A DNA stretch of 64,000 bases from Aedes albopictus (taxonomy: Eukaryota; Arthropoda; Insecta; Diptera; Culicidae). The DNA lies in contig NC_085138.1 in the NCBI RefSeq assembly GCF_035046485.1, positions 330,084,129 through 330,148,128 of the forward strand, written 5' to 3'. A program made the position numbers and the translations under genes. The notes beneath the pieces are model-generated. The model was given only the letters and a program-made list of their open reading frames with translations, ran no database searches and had not been told where the DNA came from. Of this stretch, positions 1 through 10,200 are shown piece after piece; the first letter of the stretch is position 1; the number at the start of each line of letters is the position of its first letter.

Positions 1-1060
1 AATACGGATTCCCGGATAAACTGATACGGTTGATCAAGGCGACGATGGATCGAGTGATGTGCGTAGTTCGAGTATCAGGGACACTCTCGAGTCCCTTCGC
101 ATCTCGCAGAGGGTTACGGCAAGGTGATGGTCTTTCGTGCTTGCTGTTCAACATTGCTTTGGAGGGTGTAATAAGAAGAGTGGGGATAAACACGAGTGGG
201 ACGATTTTCACGAAGTCCGTTCAGCTGCTTGGTTTCGCCGATGATATTGATATTATTGCTCGTAAATTTGAGACGATGGCGGAAACGTACATCCGACTAA
301 AGAGTGAAGCCAGGCGAATCGGATTACCTAGTCATTAATGTGTCGAAGACAAAGTACATGATGGCAAAGGGCTCCAGGGAGGAATCACCGCGCCCGCCAC
401 CCCGAATTCATATCGACGGTGATGAAATCGAGGCGGTTGAAGAATTCGTGTACTTGGGCTCACTGGTGACCGACGACAACGACACCAGCAGAGAAATTCA
501 GAGGCGCATTGTGGCAGGAAATCGTGCCTACTTTGGACTCCGCAGAACTCTACGATCGAATAAAGTTCGCCGTAACACGAAGTTAACCATCTACAAAACG
601 TTGATTAGACCGGTCGTCCTCTATGGGCACGAAACATGGACCCTACGTGCAGAGGACCAACGCGCCCTTGGAGTTCACGATCGGAAGGTGTTGCGTTCCA
701 TCTACGGCGGAGTGCAAATGGAAGACGGGACTTGGAAAAGGCGAATGAACCACGAGCTGCATCAGCTGCTAAGAGAACCAACCATCGTCCATACCGTGAA
801 AATCGGGAGGCTACGGTGGGCGGGTCACGTCATCAGGATGTCGGATAGCAACCCGACTAAAATGGTTCTCGAGAGTCATCCGACCGGTACAAGAAGACGT
901 GGAGCGCAGCGAGCTAGTTGGGTCGACCAAGTGGAGGACGATCTGCGGACCCTACGCAGAGTGCGGAACTGGAGACAAACAGCCATGGACCGAGTGGAAT
1001 GGAGGCGGCTACTATGTACAGCAGAGGCCACCCCGGCCTTAGCCTGACCGGTAAGGTAAG
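1..1060 (+). pseudogene. 3' part of a non-LTR retrotransposon reverse transcriptase
   Basis: The window opens inside a LINE reverse transcriptase. In frame 3 (about 30-330) lies the palm region RQGDGLSCLLFN, followed by the catalytic box FADDIDII (the F/YADD motif of reverse transcriptases). Near position 305-335 the frame shifts, and frame 1 continues to the stop at 1045-1047. The continuation has SKTKYM, the thumb-like YLGSLVT and ALGVHDRKVLRSIYGG stretches, the GHVIRM motif and a basic C-terminus. This post-RT layout resembles L1/RTE-type elements; I cannot fix the clade. The protein is broken by the frameshift and its 5' two thirds lie outside the window, so this is a dead copy. Orientation is opposite to frizzled. 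Confidence 0.85.
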
Positions 1061-1358
1061 TAAGGGATCCCCTTCTTCAACTGTGCCAAACTATTTCTAA
1101 GCACAGTTTCCTTAACACCATCGACGGTAACAAGCGTTGTTAGTGCTTTGACAATGAAGTACCAGTCCGACAGGGTCCATTTGCATACTTCCAACAATAA
1201 CAATTCGCCATCTATTCGGCATCCTATGCATCAACATCTGGATTTCTCTCTCACAATCTTTTTTTTTCGCTGGAGCTTTTCGAATGGTGATAACTGTCAG
1301 CAAAGCCGCACAGGAGCATTTGTGGTTAATGGATAGTAAAAACTAATTTGCGAAAAAA

Positions 1359-1607
1359 TCAGGCCAATCATTTCAAAAGGTCCTATCTGCATTTGAGAGG
1401 CTCTCTTTGTTCACTTTCTCTTTTGCAATGTAATGGTACGATTTTTAACTACTTTTGCAGTACAAATCAAAAACGATTGTTCTGACCATCGTTCAATGCA
1501 GGGAGACAATCATAATACAAATAAACAGCTGATATATTGACGAAAGAGAGGGAAACCAAAGAGAGCCTCTCTTCTACAGATAGGACCTTTAGACGTGTTT
1601 GGCCTGA
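1359..1607. mobile_element. Short inverted-repeat (MITE-like) element
   Basis: The first about 50 bp (TCAGGCCAA, then AGGTCCTATCTG and GAGAGGCTCTCTTTG) reappear inverted at the right end, with the same order and a few mismatches. Total length is about 249 bp with no coding capacity. No clear target duplication is visible, so superfamily is undecided. Confidence 0.7.
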
Positions 1608-2170
1608 AATGTAACATGTTGCCATGAAACAAGTTCTACAATAATTATGGGCTAGTTTTAAACAGAAAATGACGACCAAAATCTCCTAAATAGAGCAGAT
1701 TGTGATTTGTGTCTGTCTTGTGTGCTGAGGTCCTTCCAATATTTCACTTTTGATCAACTATTCGTCTTCAAGACTCCTCCCCGCAAAATTGAATAAAACA
1801 GCACGGTGACTATCACCGTCAGCGCCACAAACGTAGAACCACAGGAGTTCTCGTCGTCGTCGTCCTCATTCAGAGACAATGGATGTAATCGAAAAACTTT
1901 CGCTTCCTGACATCATTGGAATAGCAAAGCGGTGAGAAAAAAAGTTCTTCCGTGTGACAAACCGACGACGTGGCGGAAAAGAACGTTGGGCTACAAAAAA
2001 TCCTTCTCCCGTTAACAAGGTGTAGTTCCGAGATTTTTGTACTGCTTCAAGTACCATCGATGACTGTCGGGGTTTGTGAATGAAATAAAGTTGGAATCAG
2101 AAAATGTTTGTTTATCGCGCTTGTTACTAACAGGGGAATTACCCTGTTAAGTGTGGTTTTCAAAACTACA
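1608..2170. other. Unique noncoding stretch
   Basis: No gene or repeat is recognised. It contains a short (GTC)n run near 1849-1864. It lies in the inferred frizzled intron. Confidence 0.5.
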
Positions 2171-2185
2171 AAATCGATTTTTGCT

Positions 2186-2615
2186 GGGGCCCGTGGCGTA
2201 GTTGGTCACGCGTTCGCTTCATATGCGGATGGTCATGGGTTTGATTCCCAGCCCCGGCACTTGCAATTTTTCGTCAGTTGCTTTTCCCCCGAGAGCAACT
2301 GACACTGACCCTCTTCTGAGCCCCATGGCTCAAACGGACCCGGATACCTGGATATCGGCGAACTGCTACTCATAATGGACCCCCAATCGGACTGGAAAGG
2401 AACAACGGCCATCCATCATCATCCTTGTGCTCATCATTCTACTAGGTATAAAGTAGAAAAAGTGAAAGCAGCAGAAAGGCAACCAGTTCGATAAAGTAGA
2501 ATAGAATCTAGGCGCTGTACAAAATGTAAGTGCAGCTGTCAATTGAAATTGCTCGCGTAGTGCCCCAGTGGACAATAGAGCTGTAAATTAGGTTAAGTGA
2601 TTAAGAATAAAAAAA
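2186..2615 (+). mobile_element. Feilai-like tRNA-derived SINE
   Basis: The head GGGGCCCGTGGCGTAGTTGG carries an A-box-like segment, and GGTTTGATTCC at about 2238-2248 is a B box, the internal RNA polymerase III promoter of tRNA-derived SINEs. The body ends in GTTAAGTGATTAAGAATA plus an A-run. A 12-bp direct repeat AAATCGATTTTT flanks it (2171-2182 and 2616-2627), a target-site duplication. A second copy in reverse orientation is at 13909-15320, sharing the same tail. The name is from memory of Aedes SINEs. Confidence 0.85.
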
Positions 2616-2627
2616 AAATCGATTTTT

Positions 2628-4067
2628 ATCTAACTGACCAAGTTGATTTTTTCTGACCACATCACTAAAAATTGTACCATACAGAAAAAATGCTCAAATT
2701 CTCTTATGACGAAATATAGCTTCTGGCAACAGTGACAATGATAATCTTAGCTGTATGAAAAATGCCTGGTTTAAGTTAGTTTCGACTCGTCTCTAGCTCA
2801 TCGTCGCCGCTTACAAAGCCCCAACTCTTGAATGTATGATTTATGGTACACGCAGCAGCACCCCTTGAGGTTCTCACCGTGATAAGGAAATACAAATCTC
2901 ACTTCACAGACACGGACTGTCAGTAGGTACCTACTCACTCCTTATCCAACCTTCCACAGTTGTTTATCAGCGCGCGGTTAGATAACTCGGAAACTCTCTA
3001 TGATGTTGCATCAATCGTCAATGCTGACTGGCATATGGTGCAGCACGTGTTACAGTGTTTTCAACTGTCATCAAGTGAATTGTTAATTTATGAAAAATAT
3101 TAACATTCCAATCATTCTAACGCTAACTGACGACGGTATCTGGCGGCCTCGGAATTTCTGGCTTGTGTATTTCTCCAGAATTATTTCATTTCGTTTGTTT
3201 ACCGCCATACGCTTGTGGCCTCCGCCCTCGGTCGAGTGTTATGCATAACATTCTCGCGTAAACATAAACACCCTTCTGGCTTCGAATGATGATGACGTCG
3301 TTCATGCGGGCGGCACGGCGGTCGTCGGCAGCCTTGTGCGATCAAAGACCCGGCCTTTGAATGACGTCCCAGTCCGTCTCTACACCTCTGGGTACCTACC
3401 GAGCATGAGTGGGAGAAAGTGCATTCATAGTTGAATATTACAATTACTCAGCACCAAACGACCGCACACATCCATCCACCCCCCTCACCCAGTCCCGCCC
3501 TAAACCATCGGACGAGCGATTCTGGAGTTTGATGAATCGTTTGTTTGTGCGCTGTGGACTTCTGGGTATGGTTGAATGTTCGTCGAAGCGCGCGGGTATC
3601 ATTACTTCAAAGAATTACGAAGTTTTGCCGCGAAGATGACGCGACGCGGCGAAGCTTGTAGACGGCTGCCGGTTTGATGGTTGGATTGGTACACAAATAG
3701 CGCCGCACTGTGCGCGCGCTGCTATCTTATGGGTAGCGGAATGCAAGCCGACAACGACAGGGAAAACGACGACAGCGTGATTGGTAGTTGTTATCGCAAA
3801 TGTTAGCACCTACCGTAGTAAAGCTGTATGAGTTCATAAATAACGGGGACTAAAATTGCGAAAACAGCGATCGATGATGGGTGGGAAGCACCGATGAAAT
3901 GGAAGACATTCAGCACGGTGAATAGGAAATACCATTTGTAATCAATTAGACAGCAGATATCAATTCGGTTGACAGCTTATATGATATACTTGTCACAATG
4001 ATTGACGGCTCCATAAAGTCGATGACCTGCACACAAGTCAAGACCTCAATAGTCATTTAGAACTGGT
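2628..4067. other. Unique noncoding block in frizzled intron
   Basis: No repeat family or gene is recognised. Base composition is more balanced than its surroundings, with CG-rich stretches near 3290-3360 and 3590-3760. Such a repeat-poor island inside a large intron is a reasonable place to look for enhancers, but nothing in the sequence proves it. Confidence 0.4.
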
Positions 4068-4173
4068 TGAATACCTGGGACAGGAGTCCTGGGGCTTGAC
4101 GAACTCCATTTCTGTGAGTCAGCCAGGTAGTGCACTAAACGGGGTAACCCCAATTCAAGGTGTCAAGCGACTC
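4068..4173 (+). mobile_element. R1-clade LINE copy A, 5' leader fragment
   Basis: This matches the leader of the larger R1 copy at 5258-5385: CTTGACGAACTCC versus CCTGACGAACCCC, then GTGAGTCA, CCCCAATTCAAG and TGTCAAGCGAC in the same order. It is cut by the CCCAAG element that starts at 4174 and resumes in ORF1 at about 4949. Confidence 0.7.
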
Positions 4174-4948
4174 CCCAAGTAACAATGAATGCTGAACAGT
4201 GAGAGTATTAGCTGAACAATAGCTGGTTAATGGTGTCAATGGCTGAACACAATGACAGTTGAATATCGGTCTGAAGTATGGCTTATTCAACCTCTTTAAT
4301 CAGCAGTACATAGATGGCTGAACATCAAGTTGAATAGAATATTATTCATCTGGGTAACCAGCTTTAAAACATACACCAGCATGCAGAATTAATCATCTGT
4401 TGTTCAACTTTTAATCAAATAATTTTTGACTGCTGTCCCAAGCATGTTTTCGTTAAGTCCACATCGCTTCTTCAGCCTCAATACAGACATAGTTAAACCT
4501 ATGTTCTTGACTATTCAGACACAACAAGTAATGCTTTTGTTTTCGAGGATATGTATACAACTGTGTGTGGTGTAGGTGCTAAGGTGAGTGACTATAAATC
4601 AAGAGGTTCGAGTTCAATTCCCAGTTTTCCCACAGATTAATTTATACATTCCTAAACATCTTTTCTGGAAATAGACGCAGGTAATGGTAAAAATAGGCAT
4701 ACGAAAGTATTTTTATTTTATTTTTATACAATTAATAAATTTTATTGATTACTGATTAAGCGCATATTAAGCCTTAAATCAGCCTTCTAATGAACCTCAA
4801 ATCAGCTTAAGGTTGAATAAAATGACCAAATTTAGATGTTTAGGAGCTGAATAAAGGATTGTATCTTTTGTGCTCAGCTTTTGTTCAAATAAAGGCTGAT
4901 TTAAAATAGTTGGAGAAACGTTTGTACAGCATCAAATTGTTACCTGGG
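4174..4948. mobile_element. CCCAAGTAACAAT terminal-inverted-repeat element, copy 1
   Basis: The left end CCCAAGTAACAATGAATGCT matches the reverse complement of the right end (CCCAGGTAACAATTTGATGC). The element is 775 bp and noncoding, and is inserted in R1 copy A. A second, longer copy is at 49154-50202. Midway it carries a tRNA-like module (4567-4628). The superfamily is undecided because no target duplication is clear. Confidence 0.75.
4567..4628 (+). promoter_or_regulatory. tRNA-like (pol III type 2 promoter-like) module inside a TIR element
   Basis: The segment GGTGTAGGTGCTAAGGTGAG is followed about 25 bp later by AGTTCAATTCC (4611-4621), which fits the B-box consensus, and then by a TTTT run. 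A clearly related segment lies in the different element at 32920-33590. It could be a fossil tRNA/SINE head captured by the element; activity is not shown. Confidence 0.45.
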
Positions 4949-5248
4949 TTGTACCGACGAATCAACGAAAAAGAGATGGGTTCTCTGCGATGAAGAATCA
5001 TTGAATGTGCGTCCTCGAAGTCCAACATTAGCAAGGATTTCAAGTAGTCCATGTTGAGACTTCGAAAGTCAATGACGACAGCCGAGCAAAACCATGAGAA
5101 ACTCATGGAAAGTGCGGCAGCGGCAGAACCCGTGAAGTTGAAGATTGCGAAGTCTACCCAGACAGTGACCTTCGCTTTCGTGGGTTACCCCAAAAATGTT
5201 ACGAATGCAATCGCTTACGACAAATGTGTGAGTGAACCATCTGGTGAG
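4949..5248 (+). pseudogene. R1-clade LINE copy A, ORF1 N-terminal fragment
   Basis: The sequence from about 4955 aligns with 5785-6110 of copy B: GAAGTCCAACATTAGCAAGGA matches GAAGTCCAACATAAGTAAGGA, and the frame LRKSMTTAEQ...EPVKLKIAKSTQT parallels LRKSMDDAKQ...EPVQVTVMKFTQT. ORF1 in this clade encodes the RNA-binding gag-like protein of the retrotransposon particle. An in-frame stop (TAG at 5045-5047) and small indels make it a pseudogene. It ends where the leader of copy B begins, so the two copies are head to tail. Confidence 0.75.
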
Positions 5249-5541
5249 AACTACCAGGCGGTACGTGCACTGGGGCAGCAGGGGTTACTGTCCCGGGGCC
5301 TGACGAACCCCTCCGTTTGTGAGTCAACCGTGTAGTCACCGGCTAAGAATAGGGCTACTAACCCCAATTCAAGATGTCAAGCGACCCGCGCCGAGGAATA
5401 AGTGATCGACTGGGTGTAAAAGATGCTCCATTGTTAACGGAGCCTGTGGGGGTACCGGACACCATCTCCACCCCACACCCCACAGTATTTCGTCCCTTAC
5501 CGCGTTAATGCAGGACTCTGGCGTGATGGACCTCTCTACCC
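5249..5541 (+). mobile_element. R1-clade LINE copy B, 5' leader
   Basis: It is homologous to 4068-4173 for its first half (CTGACGAACCCC, CCCCAATTCAAG, TGTCAAGCGAC) and continues to 5541 ahead of ORF1. No coding frame is apparent. Confidence 0.65.
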
Positions 5542-6719
5542 ATGCTATTCGTCAGATTAACTATGATGTCATATTCAAACAAACCAATTCAATCAGGAGG
5601 TAGTGGTAGTGGAGAGGCTAACCCCTTCGCAAGAAGTGGGTTGGCTAGATCTCCGTTGAGGAGAAGCGAGGGGGCAGGAGCGGGAAGCTGCGAAAGCAAC
5701 TCCAGCGTAGGAGTTCTGATCCTTCTTCCGGCTAGGCTGCCGTTGGGAATATGGGACGGAACGTTGTTGATGAGGGCCATCAACCAAAAGAGAGAAGAGC
5801 TGTCCACGATCGAGGTGGCTGAGCAGCATCCTGGCAAGATCATCGACCTTGCGTCCACGAAGTCCAACATAAGTAAGGACCTGAAAACGGCCCTGTTGCA
5901 ACTTCGTAAATCGATGGACGATGCTAAGCAGGATTACATGACACTCGTGAAGACTGCAGCAGCGGCGGAACCGGTGCAAGTAACGGTTATGAAGTTTACC
6001 CAGACGGACGGAGGCCTTCGCTTTCGCAGGAAGTCCAAAAGGTGTGGCGGAGGCGACTGTTCGTGATAAGCACTCGCAGAAGCGGGTGAGGCAGCCATCA
6101 GGAGAGGAGCTGTCTGGCAATACCCGCAAGGCTAGGAAGATACTAACCCCGAAGGTCGTCAGTAATGCCGGCAAGTCAGACCCCAGCCAGGCGCCCCGGA
6201 AAGCTAAGAAAGGTGGGGCTGAAAAATCTGGCCCGTCCCGGATGAAAGGGAACAAGGGATTGCAACTCTCAGCAACCACAGCGCAGAGTGAACCAAGGGA
6301 AGAACCCTCTTTGGACTAAGTTGGAGCGGAGGAAAAGGAAGATTAAACTGCTGGTAGATGTGAAGAACGCCAAGCCAAGGCGCCGAAGGGGAGGTGTCAA
6401 GCGCTAGAAGCGCTAGTCATTAAGACGGAACAGTCCAAGTACTTGGACGTCATGTAGGCGATGCTAAGCGACGCCAAGTTCCAGAGTCTGGGAGCCGACA
6501 TGCGCAGTATTAGACGTACTCGTACGGGCGAGATGATCCTGAAGCTGAAGCGCGATAAGGATCGCAAGGGCACCGCCTACAAGAGGCTGGCAGAAGAATT
6601 CCTTGGCGAGAGAGTAGAGGTGAGGGCTCTCACACATGAGGCGACCCTGAAGGTCAAAGACCTAGAAGATGAGGTCAACGAAGTGGAAGAGCTTGTCACG
6701 TCACTTCGGCAATAGTGCG
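5542..6719 (+). pseudogene. R1-clade LINE copy B, ORF1 (gag-like), broken
   Basis: The first frame (5542-6066) begins MLFVRLTMMSYSNKPIQ, has a Gly/Ser/Arg-rich N-terminus, then LRKSMDDAKQDYMTLVKTA. It then shifts to a second frame (6044-6319) rich in Lys/Arg, and after stops to a third (6461-6715) with the conserved gag stretch RRTRTGEMILKLKRDKD and a Glu/Val coiled-coil-like end. Several frameshifts and stops (6318, about 6345, 6455, 6715) show an old, inactive copy. The gag-like ORF1 of this clade packages retrotransposon RNA. A piece of this ORF (about 5856-6020) reappears at 9397-9571. Confidence 0.8.
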
Positions 6720-7100
6720 ATGTGCAGATGACCACCACAGCCATTAGGCTACGGAAGGGGCCAGCAAGGGCCCAGATAGCTTTGATTGAGCTACCTGTGC
6801 CGAACGTCAAAAAGTCCGTTAAAGTAGGGAGGATAAAGGTAGGCTGGTGCGTATGTCACCTGACGTTCCACGAGCCACCGGAGGTTTGCTTCAGGAGTCT
6901 GGAACAAGGACACAAATCATGAAACTGCAAAGGCTCTGACAGAAACAAGTTACGCAGGCGATGCGGTGCCGAAGGCCATAAGACACAAGGCTGCACGAGT
7001 CCACCCAATTATCTGATTTGTCAGGGAAATCCGTGAATTACAGGCATCCAAAGGATGGTCCAAGGGGCCCGGCCTTCAGGAAAGCCGCAGTGCACAAATT
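6720..7100 (+). pseudogene. R1 copy B, ORF1 zinc-knuckle region
   Basis: Translation in mixed frames gives VCHLTFHEPPEVCFRSLEQGHKS, then NCKGSDRNKLRRRCGAEGHKTQGCT. This is a degraded series of CCHC zinc knuckles (CX2CX4HX4C), the nucleic-acid-binding end of R1/I-type ORF1 proteins. Cysteines are missing in the first knuckle (CFRS instead of CFRC), and a stop follows HKS. Confidence 0.7.
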
Positions 7101-7273
7101 GATGTCCATTAACGCAGCTGAACCTGAACCACTATGTCGCAGCTCAGCAACTGCTTTGTCAGGCGGGTTCTGAGTGAGGGACGTATATCGCCATCATAGC
7201 GGACCCATACTGAGTACCCGCCGGCAACGGCAATTGGGTCATAGATGGGTCCGGAAAAATGGCGGCGATATAA

Positions 7274-7787
7274 CTCTCTCTCTTCTTGGCGTAACGTCCT
7301 CACTGGGACAAAGCCTGCTTCTCAGCTTAGTGTTCTATGAGCACTTCCACACTTATTAACACAGATTAAAATAATGAGATTTACACGTCATGTAAACTTC
7401 ATTTCAGTGATGTAAACTTATTGTTATGATGGTTTACATGATATATCATGTAAATTTGTGTTATATGTCATGTAAACTCTCAGAGTCATGCTTAATTACA
7501 TGACATATAGTGGAAGTTTACATGATATTTTATGACTTTTACATGATATGTCATGTAAACTTCTGTGATATCCCACGCTCCAATTATGTGCATCATATGT
7601 CACAGAATTTTACACTCTTTTTTCGATCTGTGTAAGAGCTTCCTCTGCCAATGACCATTTTGCATGTGTATATCGTGTGGCAGGCACGAAGATACTCTAT
7701 GCCCAAGGAAGTCAAGGAAATTTCCTTTACGAAAAGATCCTGGTCATGCTGAATACCCGTGCGTTTACCGCCTCGGCTATATGGGCC
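7274..7787 (-). mobile_element. Gecko-like tRNA-derived SINE with B box deleted, split by a MITE
   Basis: On the minus strand the element starts GGGCCCATATAGCC and runs to the tail CCAAGAAGAGAG. It is flanked by CGATATAA (7266-7273 and 7788-7795) as target duplication in R1 ORF2. Compared with the intact copy at 49625-49900, about 36 bp containing the B box are missing between GATCCTGG and TCATGCTG. The MITE at 7360-7632 interrupts its body. The SINE name is from memory. Confidence 0.85.
7360..7632. mobile_element. TAA-flanked MITE inside the SINE
   Basis: The ends CACAGATT and GATCTGTG are inverted, flanked by TAA (7357-7359 and 7633-7635), as in PIF/Harbinger-type elements. The body has CATGTAAAC repeated in both orientations. 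Removing it restores the SINE sequence seen at about 49700. Confidence 0.75.
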
Positions 7788-8160
7788 CGATATAAACGAG
7801 GAGTAAATACCCCGTCCAGGAGTTGGTGTCTACTACCTATGAGGGCGTCGTTCGCCAAAGTGAACGGGGTCTTCTTCTGTAGCTGTTATGTGCCTCCACG
7901 ATGGTGGATCGAGCAGATCAGGCAGATGCAGGACTGTATGACGACCGTGCAAACAGAGCGAAGACTGCTGGTGATAACAGATGACTTCAATGCCTGGGCC
8001 GTGGAATGGGGAAGCCGTTTCATGACCCAGTGGAGTAAGATCCTGCTAGAGACACTGGCCATATTACATGTCATCTTGGCTAATGTCGGTACCAAAAGTA
8101 CCATTAGCCGGAACGGAGCGGAACGATTACCGACGTTACATTTTGTAATCCTGGTTTAAC

Positions 8161-8830
8161 TAGTAGTTCAAACTGAAGGATAGCCGATGGCTACCTTCAC
8201 AGCGATCACCCGACGGTTCGCAACAGTTTCAACAACATCAACAGTAGGCAGCGGGTAGATGATGAGGTGGCTAAGCCAAGGTCGAGCCATCGTAGGTGGG
8301 AGACATCATACTTCAACAGCGAGGTATTTAAGGAGGGCTTTACTCGGTTTAAGCGGAGACGAGCGATAGCGGTAGCGGTGCTTTCACGTACGCGCGATGC
8401 GACCTACCTAGGCAAGTCCACCCTGGGAATGGGAGGAATGGGAGACCATCAGTGAACTGATGAACTCAAGCGAATCTGCACCACGTCTGCTTTCGGGCTT
8501 GGCAGAGGATGAACCGAGTACGAACTGAGGAAGAACACTGAAGACTGCTGAGTCTGCTTTGAGAATCTCTGTCAGAGTGCCGATGCAAATCCGTGGGGTG
8601 ATGCCTTCAGGATCGTGATGGCCAAGACTAGAGGTGTAATGGCCAATACCAAGCAGTCTCCAGAGATGTTGGAGGGGATTTTCTCGCGTCATAATCCTAG
8701 TCCTTGGCCTTCTTTCGTAGGGCAGACGGGGCCTGGGGCTGGCGTTGAGAAACTTGCGGAGATAGCAGAGTCGCTTATCGTAGGTAAGACCCCAGATCCG
8801 CCCAACCAACCACATATCGTAAATCATTTT
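8161..8830 (+). pseudogene. R1 copy B, region between endonuclease and reverse transcriptase
   Basis: Frames such as ANPWGDAFRIVMAKTRGVMA and TKQSPEMLEGIFSRHNPSPWP are typical of the linker before the reverse transcriptase of R1-type ORF2. Homology stops near KTPDPP at about 8805, where the reverse transcriptase should begin, so the 3' end of the element is missing. Confidence 0.7.
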
Positions 8831-9396
8831 GTTGAAAAAAACGTCTAGTTCATATATTCAATCAGAATTGTATAATAATATGCAAATGTGTTGACATTGA
8901 TTGCGTAAAACTCATTTCATTGCAAATTAAATTTCAATTGCGATTTTGTTTCATATAGTCATCTCCGAACATAAAAGGTGCGAGATACTATCGGTAGGAT
9001 CGCACAGAATCGGATAGAATCGTGAAAAAAAATACATTCTTAGTGTCAAGTTGCAAGTATGCTAGCATCGTATATATGATTTCTTTGAATCGTAGAAATC
9101 GTCGCTTCACATCGTATATGAATCTGCTAAATCCAGCTTGCTACCTAAAGGTATGATCACAATCGGTGGAATCGTATACAACTATAACAATGTTGTATAT
9201 TGATCGTTTGCGTCACACTTGCGTCGTATACGAAGTGAACGAAATCGTAGAAATCGTATAAAAATTTTTACATTCGCATATGATTGTTACTGCACTTTTA
9301 ATAGTCGAGTCTTAATCTCGAAAATCGTAAATGGTTTTGTTTACATATTTGTATGATGGAGAAAAAGAAAAAAAATGATATTCATCACAAATTAGT

Positions 9397-9571
9397 CCAA
9401 CATAACGAAGTCCAACTGAACATAAGTAAGGACCTGAAAACGGCCCTGTTGCAACTTCGTAAGTCGATGGACGATGCTAAGCAGGATTACATGACACTCG
9501 TGAAGACTGCAGCAGTGGCGGAACCGGTGCAAGTAAAGGTTATGAAGTTTATACAGACGGGCGGAGGCCTT
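9397..9571 (+). mobile_element. R1 ORF1 internal fragment with 22-bp target duplication
   Basis: These 175 bp match about 5856-6020 of R1 copy B with a 3-bp insertion and a handful of substitutions. It encodes the same LRKSMDDAKQDYMTLVKTA stretch. A perfect 22-bp direct repeat flanks it (9375-9396 and 9572-9593, starting ATGATATTCATCAC). It has neither the R1 3' end nor a tail, so ordinary target-primed insertion from the 3' end does not explain it. Confidence 0.8.
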
Positions 9572-9860
9572 ATGATATTCATCACAAATTAGTATTTTGT
9601 TGTTGTTGACACATTCCAACCATGATAGCAATAATTTCAACCAAATATATAGGTTTTCATATTATTTACATACAGCAGATGACTTACAATAAGTGATGTA
9701 TAGATTCCAACAACGATGTCGATTCCGGGCCTCTTGCACGGCACCACTTTTGGTACCACTCAATGCACAACAACAACGTTTCCACCACAAGTCTCGCACC
9801 GTATCATGCTAATTTTTATTCGCTGCATGCCATTCACTTTGAACTCTCTATTTCCTACTT

Positions 9861-9938
9861 GGCAATATAGCCAATAGAGATAACGCGCAGTTGTCAATCA
9901 AAGGACCTAAGTTCGATTCCCACTGAACACCACTTTTT
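9861..9938 (+). promoter_or_regulatory. tRNA-like module in the AATCGTA element
   Basis: TAGCCAATAGAG (9868-9879) resembles an A box, AGTTCGATTCC (9910-9920) fits the B box, and TTTTT follows at 9934. It resembles a decayed tRNA or SINE head, not a functional tRNA gene. Confidence 0.45.
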
Positions 9939-10200
9939 ATTTGAAAATCTTGAGTCGTATATCGGTACACTCAATCGTAATAAGATCATGCATAATCGTA
10001 TATTTAGACGGAGAAAATCGACGAAATCGTAGAAATTTTTCGAGAAATCGTAAATCATGTTGGATGGAATCGCAGTCATCGGATACATGTTTGGATATGG
10101 CCTCCACTTTAGTATGTATATGCCTGTTTCGTGCATTGAATACGAATTCTTTGGTGGTATACATGTATGACTATTTCAGATGCAATTTCGATATAGCAAC

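Larger units (their letters stand above)
7101..8160 (+). pseudogene. R1 copy B, ORF2 apurinic-type endonuclease domain, interrupted
   Basis: Upstream of the SINE at 7274 the frames give LNLNHY...LLCQAGSE and fragments ending at GGDI, the start of an endonuclease domain. After the SINE the frame resumes (about 7796-8159) with VNTPSRSW, GVFFCSCYVPPRW and DDFNAWAVEWGSR, matching the exonuclease-endonuclease-phosphatase fold of R1/LOA/I-type LINEs. The usual GDFNAW catalytic motif reads TDDFNAW. Removing the SINE restores a continuous GGCGATATAAACGAGG junction, so the SINE landed in this ORF. Confidence 0.8.
8831..10200. repeat. AT-rich element built around dispersed AATCGTA words
   Basis: AATCGTA or its close variants (AATCGTAGAAATCG, GAATCGTA, TCGTATA) recur many times from about 8985 to 10065, mostly in one orientation. 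The stretch holds a tRNA-like module (9861-9938) and an inserted R1 fragment (9397-9571). I cannot place its ends; termini at about 8831 and 10200 are only where the motif style stops. Confidence 0.45.

Noticed and set aside
5593..6279. 228-codon minus-strand frame
   Set aside because: Shadow of the R1 ORF1 region, which clearly reads on the plus strand.
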